This document shows positions 46,926 to 56,617 of a stretch of 64,000 bases of DNA, piece by piece. The DNA lies in the NCBI RefSeq assembly GCF_000374825.1, contig NZ_KB895379.1, positions 62,001 through 126,000 of the forward strand. The letters are read 5' to 3'. The notes below the pieces were generated by a model that had not been told where the DNA came from, made no database searches, and saw nothing but the letters and a program-made list of their open reading frames with translations. The DNA is from Paenibacillus sanguinis 2301083 = DSM 16941 (lineage in GTDB: Bacteria; Bacillota; Bacilli; Paenibacillales; Paenibacillaceae). A program made the position numbers and the translations under genes. Numbering within the stretch: position 1 is the first letter of the stretch; the number at the start of each line of letters is the position of its first letter.

Positions 46926-47809
46926 GACCGTGCTTCCACCTTTCCTTTGCCGTACAATGTGTCCAACGTATCTGCAACTGCTTGGTCTGCACGGAAAGCA
47001 TGTTCTTCGGCAGGGAAGGAACGGCTTTTCACGTCTGCAACATATTCGGATATGCCTCTGCGAATATCAGTTCCAATATCGGCATACGTCTTCACAAAGC
47101 GCTTATCCCGGTAGTTCGCCGTGTATTTCAGCACATCATGAAATACGAGCACCTGACCGTCGCAGCCCCGCCCGGCACCAATACCGATGGTCGGAATAGT
47201 CAGCTCGCGGGAGATCGCTGTAGCGACTTCCTCTGTAACCAATTCCAGCACCACGCCAAACGCTCCAGCACGCTCTAGGGCCTTGGCGTCTTCCATCAAG
47301 CGGCGGGCATCCGTCGCATCCTTGCCCTGCACACGGTATCCGCCAATTTGGTTCACCGATTGTGGCGTGAGTCCAATGTGTCCTAACACAGGCACCCCGG
47401 CTTGAACAATGGTCCGCACGGTCGCTTCGATCTCTTTTCCGCCCTCGATTTTAACACCATGCGCATGGCCCTCCTGCATCAAACGTCGTACGTTTCGCAG
47501 CGTCTCATCAGTGCTTCCGTGATAGGTCATGAACGGGAGGTCCGCCACGATAAAGGTCTGCTGTGCTCCGCGAGCTACAGAACGGGTATGATACACCATG
47601 TCCTCTAATGTGACCGGAATCGTTGAGTCATAACCCAGCACCACATTACCCAGCGAGTCTCCCACCAGCAATATGTCCGCTCCCGCTTCCTCGGCCAATT
47701 GGGCTGAAGGATAATCGTAGGCAGTGATCATGGCCAGTGGAGTTCCCTCCTGCTTCATCTTCTTCATCTTCACAATATTTACAGCTTGTTTCCCTGGCAT
47801 ATCTGTCAT
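46922..47809 (-). CDS. panB: 3-methyl-2-oxobutanoate hydroxymethyltransferase
   Basis: Transfers a hydroxymethyl group from methylene-tetrahydrofolate to ketoisovalerate, the first committed step of pantothenate synthesis. It has 295 residues with MITAYDYPSAQLAEEAG, VGDSLGNVVLGYDSTIPVTL, the ADLPFMTYHGS loop and IGIGAGRGCDGQVLVFHD. ATG follows GGAGATGAC. First gene of panBCD, preceded by a structured leader. Confidence 0.97.
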   Translation of the reverse strand: MTDMPGKQAVNIVKMKKMKQEGTPLAMITAYDYPSAQLAEEAGADILLVGDSLGNVVLGYDSTIPVTLEDMVYHTRSVARGAQQTFIVADLPFMTYHGSTDETLRNVRRLMQEGHAHGVKIEGGKEIEATVRTIVQAGVPVLGHIGLTPQSVNQIGGYRVQGKDATDARRLMEDAKALERAGAFGVVLELVTEEVATAISRELTIPTIGIGAGRGCDGQVLVFHDVLKYTANYRDKRFVKTYADIGTDIRRGISEYVADVKSRSFPAEEHAFRADQAVADTLDTLYGKGKVEARS

Positions 47810-47860
47810 CTCCTTCGGTTGAATACTGTTGTTCGCTACTCATCGAAAACTGCGCACAAC

Positions 47861-47892
47861 AAAAAAACCTTTTAGTGTGGCACTAAAAAGGT
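47861..47892 (-). terminator. terminator in the panB leader
   Basis: ACCTTTTTAGTG/CACTAAAAGGT hairpin followed by seven T on the minus strand, upstream of panB, so it can act as an attenuator. Confidence 0.85.
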
Positions 47893-47975
47893 CCGAAATC
47901 CAAAGAAGAGTCATTTAACTCGTCCCTTCTGTCTCGGTCCTCTTCGGCTCAGAGCAGAATCCAACGCATTCTGAA
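47893..47975 (-). ncRNA. candidate pan-motif leader RNA
   Basis: A structured leader runs from a TATAAT-like -10 (47983-47988) to the terminator. It has purine-rich bulged stems (GAGCCGAAGAGGACCGAGAC, AGAAGGGACGAG, TTCGGACC). The pan motif is a conserved RNA upstream of panB in Firmicutes; position and composition fit, but I matched it only by eye. Confidence 0.45.
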
Positions 47976-48067
47976 AATTAAAATTATAGACGAACGCCCA
48001 GAGTGCAGCTCGGATCCTAAGCCGATACCGCCTCCTGAGCACAGTATAACAAATTACGTTATTTTTT

Positions 48068-49045
48068 TCATCCTCCAAGTTGTACTTCCCCTGAGAAAAT
48101 CGTACGCGTATTACCGCTATCCTCCCGCAAAATCAGCGCCCCATTCTCCGCGAGTGCGGTCGCCTGGCCGACAATCTCGCCGTCTGGAGTCAGCACGGTA
48201 ATACGGCGTCCCAGGGTAACAGATAAAGCCTCCCATAAATGGCCAATCGGCATAAACCCCTTCTCCGTATACAGTTGATATAGCTGCTCCAACTCCGCCA
48301 AGACAGCTACGATCAGTTCTGTGCGCTCAATTCGGCGACCGCTGGCGATTTGTAGAGAAGTCACTTTGGGAAGAAGCTCCTGAGGAATATCCTCCCGCTG
48401 CAAATTCACGTCAATGCCGATGCCGGCAATCGCATATCGGATCAATTCATCCTCGGCGATGGATTCTACAAGGATGCCGCACAATTTGCGTCCATCCACC
48501 AAAACATCGTTTGGCCATTTGATGCCCGCATCGATCCCGAATTTGCGAACCGCCCGGCAAACAGCTACTGCCGTAAGCAAGGTCAGTTGAGGGGCGATTG
48601 AAACGGGCTGACGGTCGGGACGAAGCAGCAAGCTCATCCAGATTCCTTTGCCTGGCGGGGAATACCAGTGTCGGCCTTGTCGGCCGCGCCCGGCAGTCTG
48701 CTCTTCGGCCAAAACCAATGTCCCGTGCGGAGCATCCTCTTCTGCCAGACGACGAGCCTCTTCCTGTGTAGAAGAGACCGAAGTCAGAAGCTTAATACGC
48801 TTACCCAGGCTTTGATTTCCTGAAAGACCCTGCAACAAGGCTGGCTGACTTAATCGATCAGGCTGGCTGACCAAACGATAACCTCTGCGGGGAGCAGATT
48901 CAAATTTATAGCCTTGTTCCCGCAGCTTGGCGATTTGCTTCCACACCGCCGTCCGGCTGATCGATAAGCGGCGGCTCATTTCCTCACCTGATATATATTG
49001 CCCGGGATGCTCCAGCAACATGTCAATCAGATCGTTTGTCTCCAT
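48068..49045 (-). CDS. birA: biotin--[acetyl-CoA-carboxylase] ligase / biotin repressor
   Basis: Bifunctional BirA, 325 residues. An N-terminal winged helix (about 1-62; SGEEMSRRLSISRTAVWKQI) allows repression of biotin genes. The ligase domain has the biotinyl-AMP loop AGRGRQGRHWYSPPGKGIWM and IKWPNDVLVDGRKLCGILVE. The C-terminal SH3-like domain follows. It overlaps cca by 23 bases. Confidence 0.96.
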   Translation of the reverse strand: METNDLIDMLLEHPGQYISGEEMSRRLSISRTAVWKQIAKLREQGYKFESAPRRGYRLVSQPDRLSQPALLQGLSGNQSLGKRIKLLTSVSSTQEEARRLAEEDAPHGTLVLAEEQTAGRGRQGRHWYSPPGKGIWMSLLLRPDRQPVSIAPQLTLLTAVAVCRAVRKFGIDAGIKWPNDVLVDGRKLCGILVESIAEDELIRYAIAGIGIDVNLQREDIPQELLPKVTSLQIASGRRIERTELIVAVLAELEQLYQLYTEKGFMPIGHLWEALSVTLGRRITVLTPDGEIVGQATALAENGALILREDSGNTRTIFSGEVQLGG

Positions 49046-50417
49046 CTTCCCTCACCACCGATTCTACAAATTCCAGGATCGGCCGCCGCTCATTCGGCAA
49101 CTCGCCAAGTGCAACATGCAACAGCAGCCGTTTCATTAACTCCCCCAGCCATGGTCCACCGGGACGGCTGCTGATCGCAAGCACATCTCTGCCGCTAACA
49201 GCAAGCTCGGGTAACTTATGTATAGAAACCTCTTGATGCCACTTCATTGCAAGGGACATCCGTTCTGTTTCTCTCTGTTGCACCATTTCGCCATAAACCG
49301 AACCCTGCAATAAGATCGCCTGCCGCTGTAGCCACCAATTGGCTATCTCTCGGCCAAACTCGATTTGTAAATGAATCCACTTACGCCGCAAATCTTGTTC
49401 TTCCAACAACTCTGCTCTAGTGGCTCCCCATGCCTCGTCAAAACGAACGATGGCAGCCGTTTCGTCTGCTATTTGATTAGGAAACGTCCAATTCTTCAGT
49501 AGTCCGGATACTTCTTCACCAGAAATCTCCAGTCCCTGAAGGAGCAATGACCAGCGCAAGCCAGCGGGAGCAGTCGGTAATAATGGTAACATCTTCAACC
49601 ATTCAGGGCGCGAGGGGCTACGGTGTAATAATCTGCGGACCAAAATCGTCAACTTGTCGTCTACAGGTTCCCTAAGATTGCTTTCAGCATCGGCCCCTTC
49701 TTTTACTGGTAATTGAGCTGCCTTGGCATACTGCAACAGCCCGCTACGCTGAAGCAACGCCAGTCCGCGCAACGGATCAGGACCTAACACAATCTTCTCC
49801 AGCTCCACACGAACCCGTTCCGTAGCAATGTAGGACAACTTGCCTCTACCGGCGAGCAATGCTGCCCACAAGCTCTTGACCGGCCGGAAGCCAAAGGTCG
49901 ACGCAAAGCGAACCGCCCGCATCATACGCAAGGCGTCTTCGTCAAAGCGCTCCTCAGCCACACCTACGCAGCGGAGAATACGACGCTGTATATCGGATTG
50001 CCCATCGAACGGATCAGTCAATGTTCCATCCAGCTCCCGGGCAATAGCATTCATAGTAAAATCGCGCCGACGCAAATCCTCAGTGATTGCGTCGACGAAC
50101 TCCACCGACAACGGGTGCCGATGATCAGCATATTCAGATTCCTTGCGAAAGGTAGTCACTTCGTAAGCGTGCTTGCCCATCAGCACCGTAATCGTTCCAT
50201 GCTGTATGCCGGTAGGAACGGTTCGCTCGAACAAGCCAATAATCTCGTCCGGCTTGGCCGAAGTGGCAATATCCAGATCATGTACGGGCTGGCCCATTAA
50301 TTCATCTCGCACACAGCCGCCAACAAAAAAAGCCTGATGCCCGCCATTCAGCAATGTGCGCAGCACGTTCTCCCCCTGATAAAGCATCAGGGGATCCACC
50401 TGATTCCAACGATTCAT
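49023..50417 (-). CDS. cca: CCA tRNA nucleotidyltransferase
   Basis: Adds or repairs the 3' CCA of tRNA. It has 464 residues with class II signatures FFVGGCVRDELMGQPVHDLD (catalytic carboxylates in the D-x-D), RRDFTMNAIA and DEDALRMMRAVRFAS. ATG 50417 gives the usual N-terminus; a GTG five codons upstream sits on the AGGAGG site itself. It lies between birA and bshA as in Bacillus. Confidence 0.95.
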   Translation of the reverse strand: MNRWNQVDPLMLYQGENVLRTLLNGGHQAFFVGGCVRDELMGQPVHDLDIATSAKPDEIIGLFERTVPTGIQHGTITVLMGKHAYEVTTFRKESEYADHRHPLSVEFVDAITEDLRRRDFTMNAIARELDGTLTDPFDGQSDIQRRILRCVGVAEERFDEDALRMMRAVRFASTFGFRPVKSLWAALLAGRGKLSYIATERVRVELEKIVLGPDPLRGLALLQRSGLLQYAKAAQLPVKEGADAESNLREPVDDKLTILVRRLLHRSPSRPEWLKMLPLLPTAPAGLRWSLLLQGLEISGEEVSGLLKNWTFPNQIADETAAIVRFDEAWGATRAELLEEQDLRRKWIHLQIEFGREIANWWLQRQAILLQGSVYGEMVQQRETERMSLAMKWHQEVSIHKLPELAVSGRDVLAISSRPGGPWLGELMKRLLLHVALGELPNERRPILEFVESVVREDGDKRSD

Positions 50418-50451
50418 TTCAATGAATGACACCTCCTGATCGGGCCTTGTC

Positions 50452-51609
50452 TCAGAGGCAAGCCGGGTCCAATGCAGGCCGACGGTTCAACACGCGATAA
50501 TAAATCTCTTCATAGGTAGCGGTTGTCAGTTCACTGCTAAATTCTGTTCTGGCTCGCTCCAGGCAAGCCTCCCTTAATTTTGCAGCCAATTCCGGGTCCC
50601 TGAACATTTGAAGGCAATACTGCGCCATCTGCTCCGTATGGCCGATAGGAGCGAGGAATCCGGTCTCTCCATGCTTCACAAGTTCAGGAATCCCCCCGGC
50701 CACCGTCCCTACAGTAGGAACGCCACAGGCCATCGCTTCCAGGGCCACCAGCCCAAAGCTTTCTTTCTCGGAAGGCAACAGAAGCACATCTGCCATAGAG
50801 ATGACATGGGCGATATCATCCTGCTTGCCCAGGAAATGCACGCGATCCTCAATCCCCATCTCCTTAATTTTGTGCTGAATTTTTGGCAGATCAGGCCCTT
50901 CACCTACGAACAGCATTTTTGCCGGTCTCTCCTGATTTACGCGATAAAATATGTCAACGACATCATTCACCCGTTTTACCGGGCGGAAATTGGAAATATG
51001 CATCAAGACTTTCTCGCCAGGTTCAGCAAAATCGCTGCGACATTCCTTGGCTTCGCGCGGGTAATATACCCGTTCATCCACAAAATTGTAAGTCAAGTCA
51101 ATATCCCGGACGATATCCAATACTTCCCGGGTTTCCCTGGTCAAATCCGAAGATACAGAAGTGACCGCATCACTTTCATTAATCGCCAGACGAATTAAAT
51201 CCTTTAAAGATTCATCTTGCGCCAGCACGGTAATATCCGTCCCATGCAGGGTAGTTACAACTTTCAAGGAATCACCAACCATTTGCTTGGCCAAAAAGGC
51301 GCACACAGCATGAGGCACTGCATAATGCACATGCAAAATGTCCAGCCCTTCGTTCTTGGCCACCTGAGCCATCTTCGTGGCCAGAGACAAATCGTAAGGC
51401 GGATAACGGAATACATAATAATCGCTTACCTCTACCTCATGATAGAAGATATTCTTGTGGTAGCTTCCCAGCCGAAAAGGAACGCTATGAGAAATAAAAT
51501 GGACTTCATGCCCCTTCTCCGCCAACAATTTGCCCAGTTCGGTAGCCACAACCCCAGAACCGCCTAAAGTTGGATAACAGGTAATACCAATTTTCAAAAA
51601 TCGATCCAT
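50452..51609 (-). CDS. bshA: N-acetyl-alpha-D-glucosaminyl L-malate synthase
   Basis: GT4-family glycosyltransferase making GlcNAc-malate, the first step of bacillithiol synthesis. It has 385 residues. ITCYPTLGGSGVVATELG binds UDP-sugar in the N-terminal lobe; the C-terminal lobe has HISNFRPVKRVNDVV and LLPSEKESFGLVALEAMACG. ATG follows AAAGGAGG. It is adjacent to bshB1. Confidence 0.96.
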   Translation of the reverse strand: MDRFLKIGITCYPTLGGSGVVATELGKLLAEKGHEVHFISHSVPFRLGSYHKNIFYHEVEVSDYYVFRYPPYDLSLATKMAQVAKNEGLDILHVHYAVPHAVCAFLAKQMVGDSLKVVTTLHGTDITVLAQDESLKDLIRLAINESDAVTSVSSDLTRETREVLDIVRDIDLTYNFVDERVYYPREAKECRSDFAEPGEKVLMHISNFRPVKRVNDVVDIFYRVNQERPAKMLFVGEGPDLPKIQHKIKEMGIEDRVHFLGKQDDIAHVISMADVLLLPSEKESFGLVALEAMACGVPTVGTVAGGIPELVKHGETGFLAPIGHTEQMAQYCLQMFRDPELAAKLREACLERARTEFSSELTTATYEEIYYRVLNRRPALDPACL

Positions 51610-51653
51610 ATGGCGGGGGCCTCCTTTATATTCAATATAGTCCTCTGCTCATC

Positions 51654-52367
51654 TTATGAGTGTAACGGACTAAACAGTTGCACTGGATATGCTGTCTTGC
51701 TCATAAAGCCTTCAGCAAGTGGAAGCAATAAGCGTTGACCCAACAAAGAGTCGCGGGCCTTCACTCGCTCCACATAGCCTTGATTCAGTGGCGTAGCGGC
51801 GATATCCTCGCCAGATACACCCTGCTCGAATTGGGAGCGATAGCAGCGAAGCGCCTGCTCCTTCCGGGGATAATATTCTCCAACATCGACGACCAAGTCC
51901 GGCGCTGTCCAATCGTTAATGAAATAGAAGTAAAGCTGTGGAGCAGGCGTCGCAGGCTTGTCCGGCATATAGCGGCGCAGCTTGGCATTAAATACCGCAG
52001 CCTCCACCAGACAGCTGCAGTCGATATGATCGGGATGACGGTCCTCCCAATAGGGAGCGAACACTATGCTTGGAGCGAAATCGCGGATGACTCCGACGAC
52101 GGCGGAGATTTGCTCCTCCGAGCCCGTCAGCCCACGATCCGGCAGCCCCAGATTCACACGGGCAGACAACCCTAGCGTCTCTGCCGCTGCCGCAGCTTCC
52201 TGCTTACGCAATACAGGATTGCCATTGGAGGACAACTCCGCCTCCGTCAAATCGCAAATACCCACACGAAAGCCGGATGCGACATGCTTGGCTATTGTGC
52301 CGGCCATACCAATCTCGGCATCATCGGCATGAGCTCCGAAGACCAGAATGTCCAGCTTGTCACTCAT
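51654..52367 (-). CDS. bshB1: bacillithiol biosynthesis deacetylase BshB1
   Basis: PIG-L/LmbE zinc deacetylase that removes acetyl from GlcNAc-malate, the second step of bacillithiol synthesis. It has 237 residues. The zinc motif is [14 protein letters not shown], and the [13 protein letters not shown] segment holds the third ligand. It overlaps mgsA by an ATGA. Confidence 0.96.
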   Translation of the reverse strand: MSDKLDILVFGAHADDAEIGMAGTIAKHVASGFRVGICDLTEAELSSNGNPVLRKQEAAAAAETLGLSARVNLGLPDRGLTGSEEQISAVVGVIRDFAPSIVFAPYWEDRHPDHIDCSCLVEAAVFNAKLRRYMPDKPATPAPQLYFYFINDWTAPDLVVDVGEYYPRKEQALRCYRSQFEQGVSGEDIAATPLNQGYVERVKARDSLLGQRLLLPLAEGFMSKTAYPVQLFSPLHS

Positions 52368-52786
52368 TTCGACAGCCCCGGTTTATTAAGCTCCACCAGT
52401 TCCCGCCATCCGAAATCACCACGATCCAGAGCCCGGACAAGGATCTCCGCGGTAGCCATATTGGTAGCCACCGGAATGCCGTGTACGTCGCATAGACGAA
52501 GCAAGGCTGTAATATCCGGTTCATGCGGCTGAGCCAAAAGTGGATCGCGCAGGAAGATAACCAAGTCCATCTCATTTTGTGCAATCATAGCACCAATTTG
52601 CTGGTCTCCCCCAAGCGGGCCAGACAGGAAGCGATGAATTTGCAATGACGTATTTTCCATGATTTTCAAGCCGGTTGTCCCAGTGGAGAACAACTTTTTA
52701 TCCTTAAAGACATGTTCATAAGCAATGACAAAATTGACGATATCCTCTTTTTTGCGGTCATGAGCAATGAAAGCGATGTTTAACAT
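52364..52786 (-). CDS. mgsA: methylglyoxal synthase
   Basis: Converts dihydroxyacetone phosphate to methylglyoxal and phosphate. It has 140 residues with [20 protein letters not shown] (phosphate site), [14 protein letters not shown] and the catalytic-Asp block [19 protein letters not shown]. Methylglyoxal is detoxified through bacillithiol in this group, so its coupling to bshB1 makes sense. Confidence 0.96.
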   Translation of the reverse strand: MLNIAFIAHDRKKEDIVNFVIAYEHVFKDKKLFSTGTTGLKIMENTSLQIHRFLSGPLGGDQQIGAMIAQNEMDLVIFLRDPLLAQPHEPDITALLRLCDVHGIPVATNMATAEILVRALDRGDFGWRELVELNKPGLSK

Positions 52787-52801
52787 AATCTTTAGTCCCC
52801 T

Positions 52802-53608
52802 CTATTCATCTATAAAGTGTTCAAATCCGTAAACCATGCCTTGGCATTCCAGCACTTTCTTGATGGCCAGATTCACACCGGGCATATACGCGGCCCGCTC
52901 ATAAGAATCATGGCGAATCGTCAGCGTTTGACCGAAGCTGCCGAAGATAACCTCCTGCTGGGCAAACACACCGGGCAAGCGGACGCTATGTATCCGGAAG
53001 CCGTTGTAATAGCCACCACGCGAACCTTCGATGGTCTCTTCCTCGTCGGGGTTGCCTTGGCGCAGCTCTTCCCGGTTCTGGGCAATCAGCTCAGCCGTTT
53101 TTACCGCCGTTCCCGAAGGAGCATCCAGCTTCTGATCTCCATGGTACTCGATAATCTCCAGATGAGGAAAGTATTTGGCGGCTTGCGCAGCGAAACGCAT
53201 CATCAAGATAGCTCCAATCGAGAAGTTCGGGGCGATTAAGCCTCCAAGCTTGCGGGCACGGCACTGCTCGTCCAGTTCTTCGATTTGCCCCTGGGTGAAG
53301 CCCGTCGTTCCAACGATCGGTGATACGCCATAACGAATAGCAAGCGCCGTATTTTCATACGCCGACTGCGGTGTTGTAAAATCAACCAGCACCTGGGGCC
53401 GGGTCTCTTCCAGTGCCCGCTCCAGATTATCCGTTAACGCAATGCCGCAAGCTGGCAAACCAACCAGCATACCTGCATCAAGTCCCATGTCCGACAAATT
53501 CACAGCAGCGACGAGCTGCAGCTCCGAATCCTGGAGCACCATCTTCACGACTTCTCTGCCCATGCGGCCGGCAGCGCCGGCCACGGCTACTTTAATAGGT
53601 TGCGACAT
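52802..53608 (-). CDS. dapB: 4-hydroxy-tetrahydrodipicolinate reductase
   Basis: NAD(P)H reductase of the diaminopimelate/lysine pathway, also feeding dipicolinate in spores. It has 268 residues with VAVAGAAGRMGREVVKMV, LVDFTTPQSAYENTALAIRY, IIEYHGDQKLDAPSGTAVKT. ATG 53608 follows GAGGAG; a longer in-frame extension to 53785 runs over the neighbouring gene and is not real. Confidence 0.97.
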   Translation of the reverse strand: MSQPIKVAVAGAAGRMGREVVKMVLQDSELQLVAAVNLSDMGLDAGMLVGLPACGIALTDNLERALEETRPQVLVDFTTPQSAYENTALAIRYGVSPIVGTTGFTQGQIEELDEQCRARKLGGLIAPNFSIGAILMMRFAAQAAKYFPHLEIIEYHGDQKLDAPSGTAVKTAELIAQNREELRQGNPDEEETIEGSRGGYYNGFRIHSVRLPGVFAQQEVIFGSFGQTLTIRHDSYERAAYMPGVNLAIKKVLECQGMVYGFEHFIDE

Positions 53609-53631
53609 CTGTAATCTCCTCACATTCTCTA

Positions 53632-54162
53632 CTATGATGATTGTCTGAGCTTGGCCTTGAATCGTTGCTCCATCTTTTTTAATTGTGCAGCCACGGCAGG
53701 CTCCAGGGGAAGCGCAGCCGCTTCGCGTATTGCCTGCAATGCCTCTGCATACCGCTCCAGCTCGCCATAAGCCACAGCAAGCCATACCTGCGAGTCTACC
53801 GATAACGGGTCCATTTCCACCGCCCGCTTAAGCATCCGTAATGCCGGCTCCGCGGCCGCTGATCGCCGGTTATCCGCCTCCTCAAGCTGCCGCTTGGCCA
53901 TCCGGGTTAATTCCATGGATTGGAGGCGATCATAATGCAGCCCGTATTCCTCCTGCTCAGGGTCCAGGGCAGCCGCGAGCCGGGCATGCTGGAGTGCCTT
54001 ATCCAGTTGGCTGCTGCGGGCACAGGTAATGGAATATCGATAATGAATATCTGCATGATCCGGTTGAACGGCAAGAGCGCGCTCAAACCAATACTGCGCC
54101 AGCTCAAAATCGTTATCGTAGATGCTTCGGTAGGCCTTATGCAAATAATCCTCCGCCTTCAT
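53632..54162 (-). CDS. TPR-repeat protein
   Basis: A 176-residue soluble protein made almost wholly of tetratricopeptide repeats: DFELAQYWFERALAVQPDHA, DKALQHARLAAALDPEQ, ALRMLKRAVEMDPLSVDS and YAEALQAIREAAALPLEP. Likely a scaffold; no partner can be named. It lies 23 bases before dapB. Confidence 0.85.
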   Translation of the reverse strand: MKAEDYLHKAYRSIYDNDFELAQYWFERALAVQPDHADIHYRYSITCARSSQLDKALQHARLAAALDPEQEEYGLHYDRLQSMELTRMAKRQLEEADNRRSAAAEPALRMLKRAVEMDPLSVDSQVWLAVAYGELERYAEALQAIREAAALPLEPAVAAQLKKMEQRFKAKLRQSS

Positions 54163-54218
54163 ATGCTATCCCTCCTTACTGTAGGGATGATCCTGCTAAC
54201 AGCATATGAAGAATACAC

Positions 54219-54560
54219 CTATTCGGTGTTCTTTTTTGTCCAGCGGTCCGCATCACGTGTAGCAAATTTATGCATGACCTTTTCATGGGCCTCTGTCAGA
54301 TCAATACCCAAAGAGTTGGCAAAACAAATCGTAATGAATAAAATATCGCCAAGCTCCAGCTCGATGGAATTATCCGGCTCGTCCGCTTTCTTAGGCTTTT
54401 CACCAAAATTGTGATTCACCTCACGTGCCAATTCCCCGACTTCTTCGGTCATACGGGCCAGCATCGTTAGCGGACTAAAATACCCTTCTTTGAATTGAGA
54501 TATGTAACGGTCTACTTCGCGCTGCATCTCCGCGAGAGATTTGTCTTTGTCTGGTTCCAA
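54219..54560 (-). CDS. ypjD: MazG-like nucleotide pyrophosphohydrolase (YpjD)
   Basis: A 113-residue all-alpha NTP pyrophosphatase fold. Mg-binding residues are in TEEVGELAREVNH and ELGDILFITICFANSLGID. It probably removes aberrant nucleotides. TTG start follows GGAGGGATC. In Bacillus ypjD also lies next to dapB. Confidence 0.9.
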   Translation of the reverse strand: MEPDKDKSLAEMQREVDRYISQFKEGYFSPLTMLARMTEEVGELAREVNHNFGEKPKKADEPDNSIELELGDILFITICFANSLGIDLTEAHEKVMHKFATRDADRWTKKNTE

Positions 54561-54737
54561 GCCGAGATCCCTCCGTCATATGTCCCGTTTTTCCCTATGT
54601 TATCGTAAGTAAGGGGCGAAAACAAATCATTTTTTAATCCGTGCCCAAAAAAGGTATACTAGGAAAGGTGGTTCCGCAGGCCAGTTCTTACTGGCTGGAG
54701 AAATTCTATTTTTAACTTATGATGGATGTGAGAATGG

Positions 54738-55607
54738 ATGAATGCAAATCGATTAACCGGTTTTCTAAAAACACTGCTGCCTATATTGTTGGGGACGGCC
54801 ATCTACGCCTTTGGACTTCTCTACTTCATATTACCCAACCAACTGATGGAAGGCGGCCTCACAGGTGTTACGCTCCTGCTCAACTATGCGTTTGGCATAT
54901 CACCCTCGCTATCCAACCTGCTCCTTAACATTCCTTTGTTTCTGCTCGGATGGAAAATTTTAGGGAGCAAGCAGATAGTTCTGACAGGCATCGGGATCGG
55001 TTCGTTGACCTTCTTTCTTTGGGTCTTTGAGCGACTGATTAGGCAAGGCTGGATCATCCCGTTCGCCACCGAAACGGATTACATTCTCGTTTCTTTATAT
55101 GCAGGGGTTACGCTGGGAGCAGGCCTTGGCATCGTCTTTCGCTTTGGAGGCACGACCGGAGGCTCGGATATTATTGCTAGAATTTTTGGCCGTAAATATG
55201 GCTTTAGTATGGGGCAGGTCATCCTGACACTTGATATTATCATCATTGGACTATCGTTGTTCTATATTAGAAAGGAAAATATTCTATACACCCTTGTGGC
55301 TGTATTTATCGCTTCCAGAGTCATTGATTTTATTCAGGAAGGGGCCTATTCAGCTAAGGCATTCACCATTATCAGCGATGAGGCTCCAGCCATTGCCGAC
55401 ATGATCACCAAGGAGATGGACCGGGGAGTTACGCTCATCCCCGCCATCGGCGCGTATTCCAAACAGGCAAAACATATGGCTTATTGCGTAGTGTCCCGGC
55501 AGGAGATAAGAAGGCTGCAAAGCATTGTCAAATCTATTGACCCCAGAGCATTTGTCATTATCAGCGAAGTAAATGATGTGCATGGCGAAGGGTTCAGGGA
55601 AGAATAG
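54738..55607 (+). CDS. ypjC: YitT-family membrane protein (YpjC-like)
   Basis: A 289-residue protein with five to six membrane segments (about 8-180, YitT_membrane/DUF161) and a C-terminal DUF2179 cytosolic domain (about 210-285; ITKEMDRGVTLIPAIGAYS). GGTTGGSDIIARI is a family signature. Function unknown. TATACT at 54655 could be its -10. It is the only plus-strand gene in this stretch, between minus-strand ypjD and ypjB. Confidence 0.92.
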   Translation: MNANRLTGFLKTLLPILLGTAIYAFGLLYFILPNQLMEGGLTGVTLLLNYAFGISPSLSNLLLNIPLFLLGWKILGSKQIVLTGIGIGSLTFFLWVFERLIRQGWIIPFATETDYILVSLYAGVTLGAGLGIVFRFGGTTGGSDIIARIFGRKYGFSMGQVILTLDIIIIGLSLFYIRKENILYTLVAVFIASRVIDFIQEGAYSAKAFTIISDEAPAIADMITKEMDRGVTLIPAIGAYSKQAKHMAYCVVSRQEIRRLQSIVKSIDPRAFVIISEVNDVHGEGFREE

Positions 55608-55632
55608 CACCATAAGCTTAGACGAATAAATC

Positions 55633-55671
55633 AAAAGAGAGGTCCTGAATTCATTCAAGGTCCTCTCTTTT
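55633..55671. terminator. bidirectional terminator between ypjC and ypjB
   Basis: AAAAGAGAGGTCCT hairpin with one mismatch, with A/T runs on both sides, between two convergent genes. Confidence 0.85.
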
Positions 55672-55704
55672 GCCTTCCCTCAATAAGACTATTTCATACG
55701 TTAA

Positions 55705-56565
55705 CTATAATCGATACCTGAAGCCTTCTTCCTTCGTGCGCCGGACCGCGGTGACGGTCTGATCGCCAACAAACTTGCGAATTCCCGCATAGCCCAAGGC
55801 AAGCACAATCCACAAGCCAATCATCCCACTCCAGTACCAGGGGCTATCCAGACCTGTAATCGGTAAAAAGACGGGCTCATCCCCCCGGCGACCAAACAAT
55901 TCCTTAAGCATGCCTTCTCCTTGTCCCAGCGCTTCCCGTAGCGCAGCCTCGTCCCAAGTCGGCTCCTGGCTCAAGCGCCCTACATAGGACAACCATGAAG
56001 TAAATTGGCTGATATCCGACGAAGAACGACGGATAATAGCCGCCGGGCGAATGATTTCATAATGCTGCTGCAATGTCTGGAGCGCCACGCGAAGCTCGGC
56101 CGGCTTGCCTCCGGCGCGGGCCTTGCTCATTTGCTGCAAATCATGAGCCAGCACCGTATAGTATTGCTGCCACAACGCATGATCCGGGTGCACAAGACTA
56201 TTGACGGCAAGGCGCAAACGAGCAGACGATTCAGCCCATTCCTCCGGCACCACTTCAGCCTTGGCCAGCGTAGCCTTTGTATCCATGATAACTTCCGCCA
56301 ATGCATGGATGCCTTCCACCGTGGTTAACCCCTGAAAGGATAAACCCTCCAGCGTAGCGGTCAGCACTTCCATATCAGCCGCAGCTTCGCTGACGCTGCC
56401 TTGCTGCATATGCGTGTACAGTTGCTCCGCTGCCGCTTCCAGTTGTTTCAGCTTCTCCCCGCGATCAGACTCCTGTGCTAACGAAGGCAGGCTCCATGTC
56501 AATGACCAGACCAGCAGGATCAAGACGGTGGCAAGCCGCACCCTTCCCTTAAATTTCACGGACAT
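55705..56565 (-). CDS. ypjB: sporulation protein YpjB
   Basis: A 286-residue protein with a signal peptide (about 1-30), a mainly helical outside domain, and a C-terminal membrane segment (about 246-265) followed by a basic tail. This is the layout of the spore-forming family YpjB. GTG or ATG start follows GGGAGGG. Followed by a terminator and preceded by ypjA. Confidence 0.88.
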   Translation of the reverse strand: MSVKFKGRVRLATVLILLVWSLTWSLPSLAQESDRGEKLKQLEAAAEQLYTHMQQGSVSEAAADMEVLTATLEGLSFQGLTTVEGIHALAEVIMDTKATLAKAEVVPEEWAESSARLRLAVNSLVHPDHALWQQYYTVLAHDLQQMSKARAGGKPAELRVALQTLQQHYEIIRPAAIIRRSSSDISQFTSWLSYVGRLSQEPTWDEAALREALGQGEGMLKELFGRRGDEPVFLPITGLDSPWYWSGMIGLWIVLALGYAGIRKFVGDQTVTAVRRTKEEGFRYRL

Positions 56566-56617
56566 CCCTCCCTTACCATCATGGTATGGCGGGCTGTCCC
56601 ACGTTAGAACCGGGAGG

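Noticed and set aside
54666..54700. GGTGGTTCCGC upstream of yitT, resembling a T-box
   Set aside because: It differs from the T-box core, lacks stem I and specifier features, and no terminator follows. It is only a short leader with a 5-bp hairpin.
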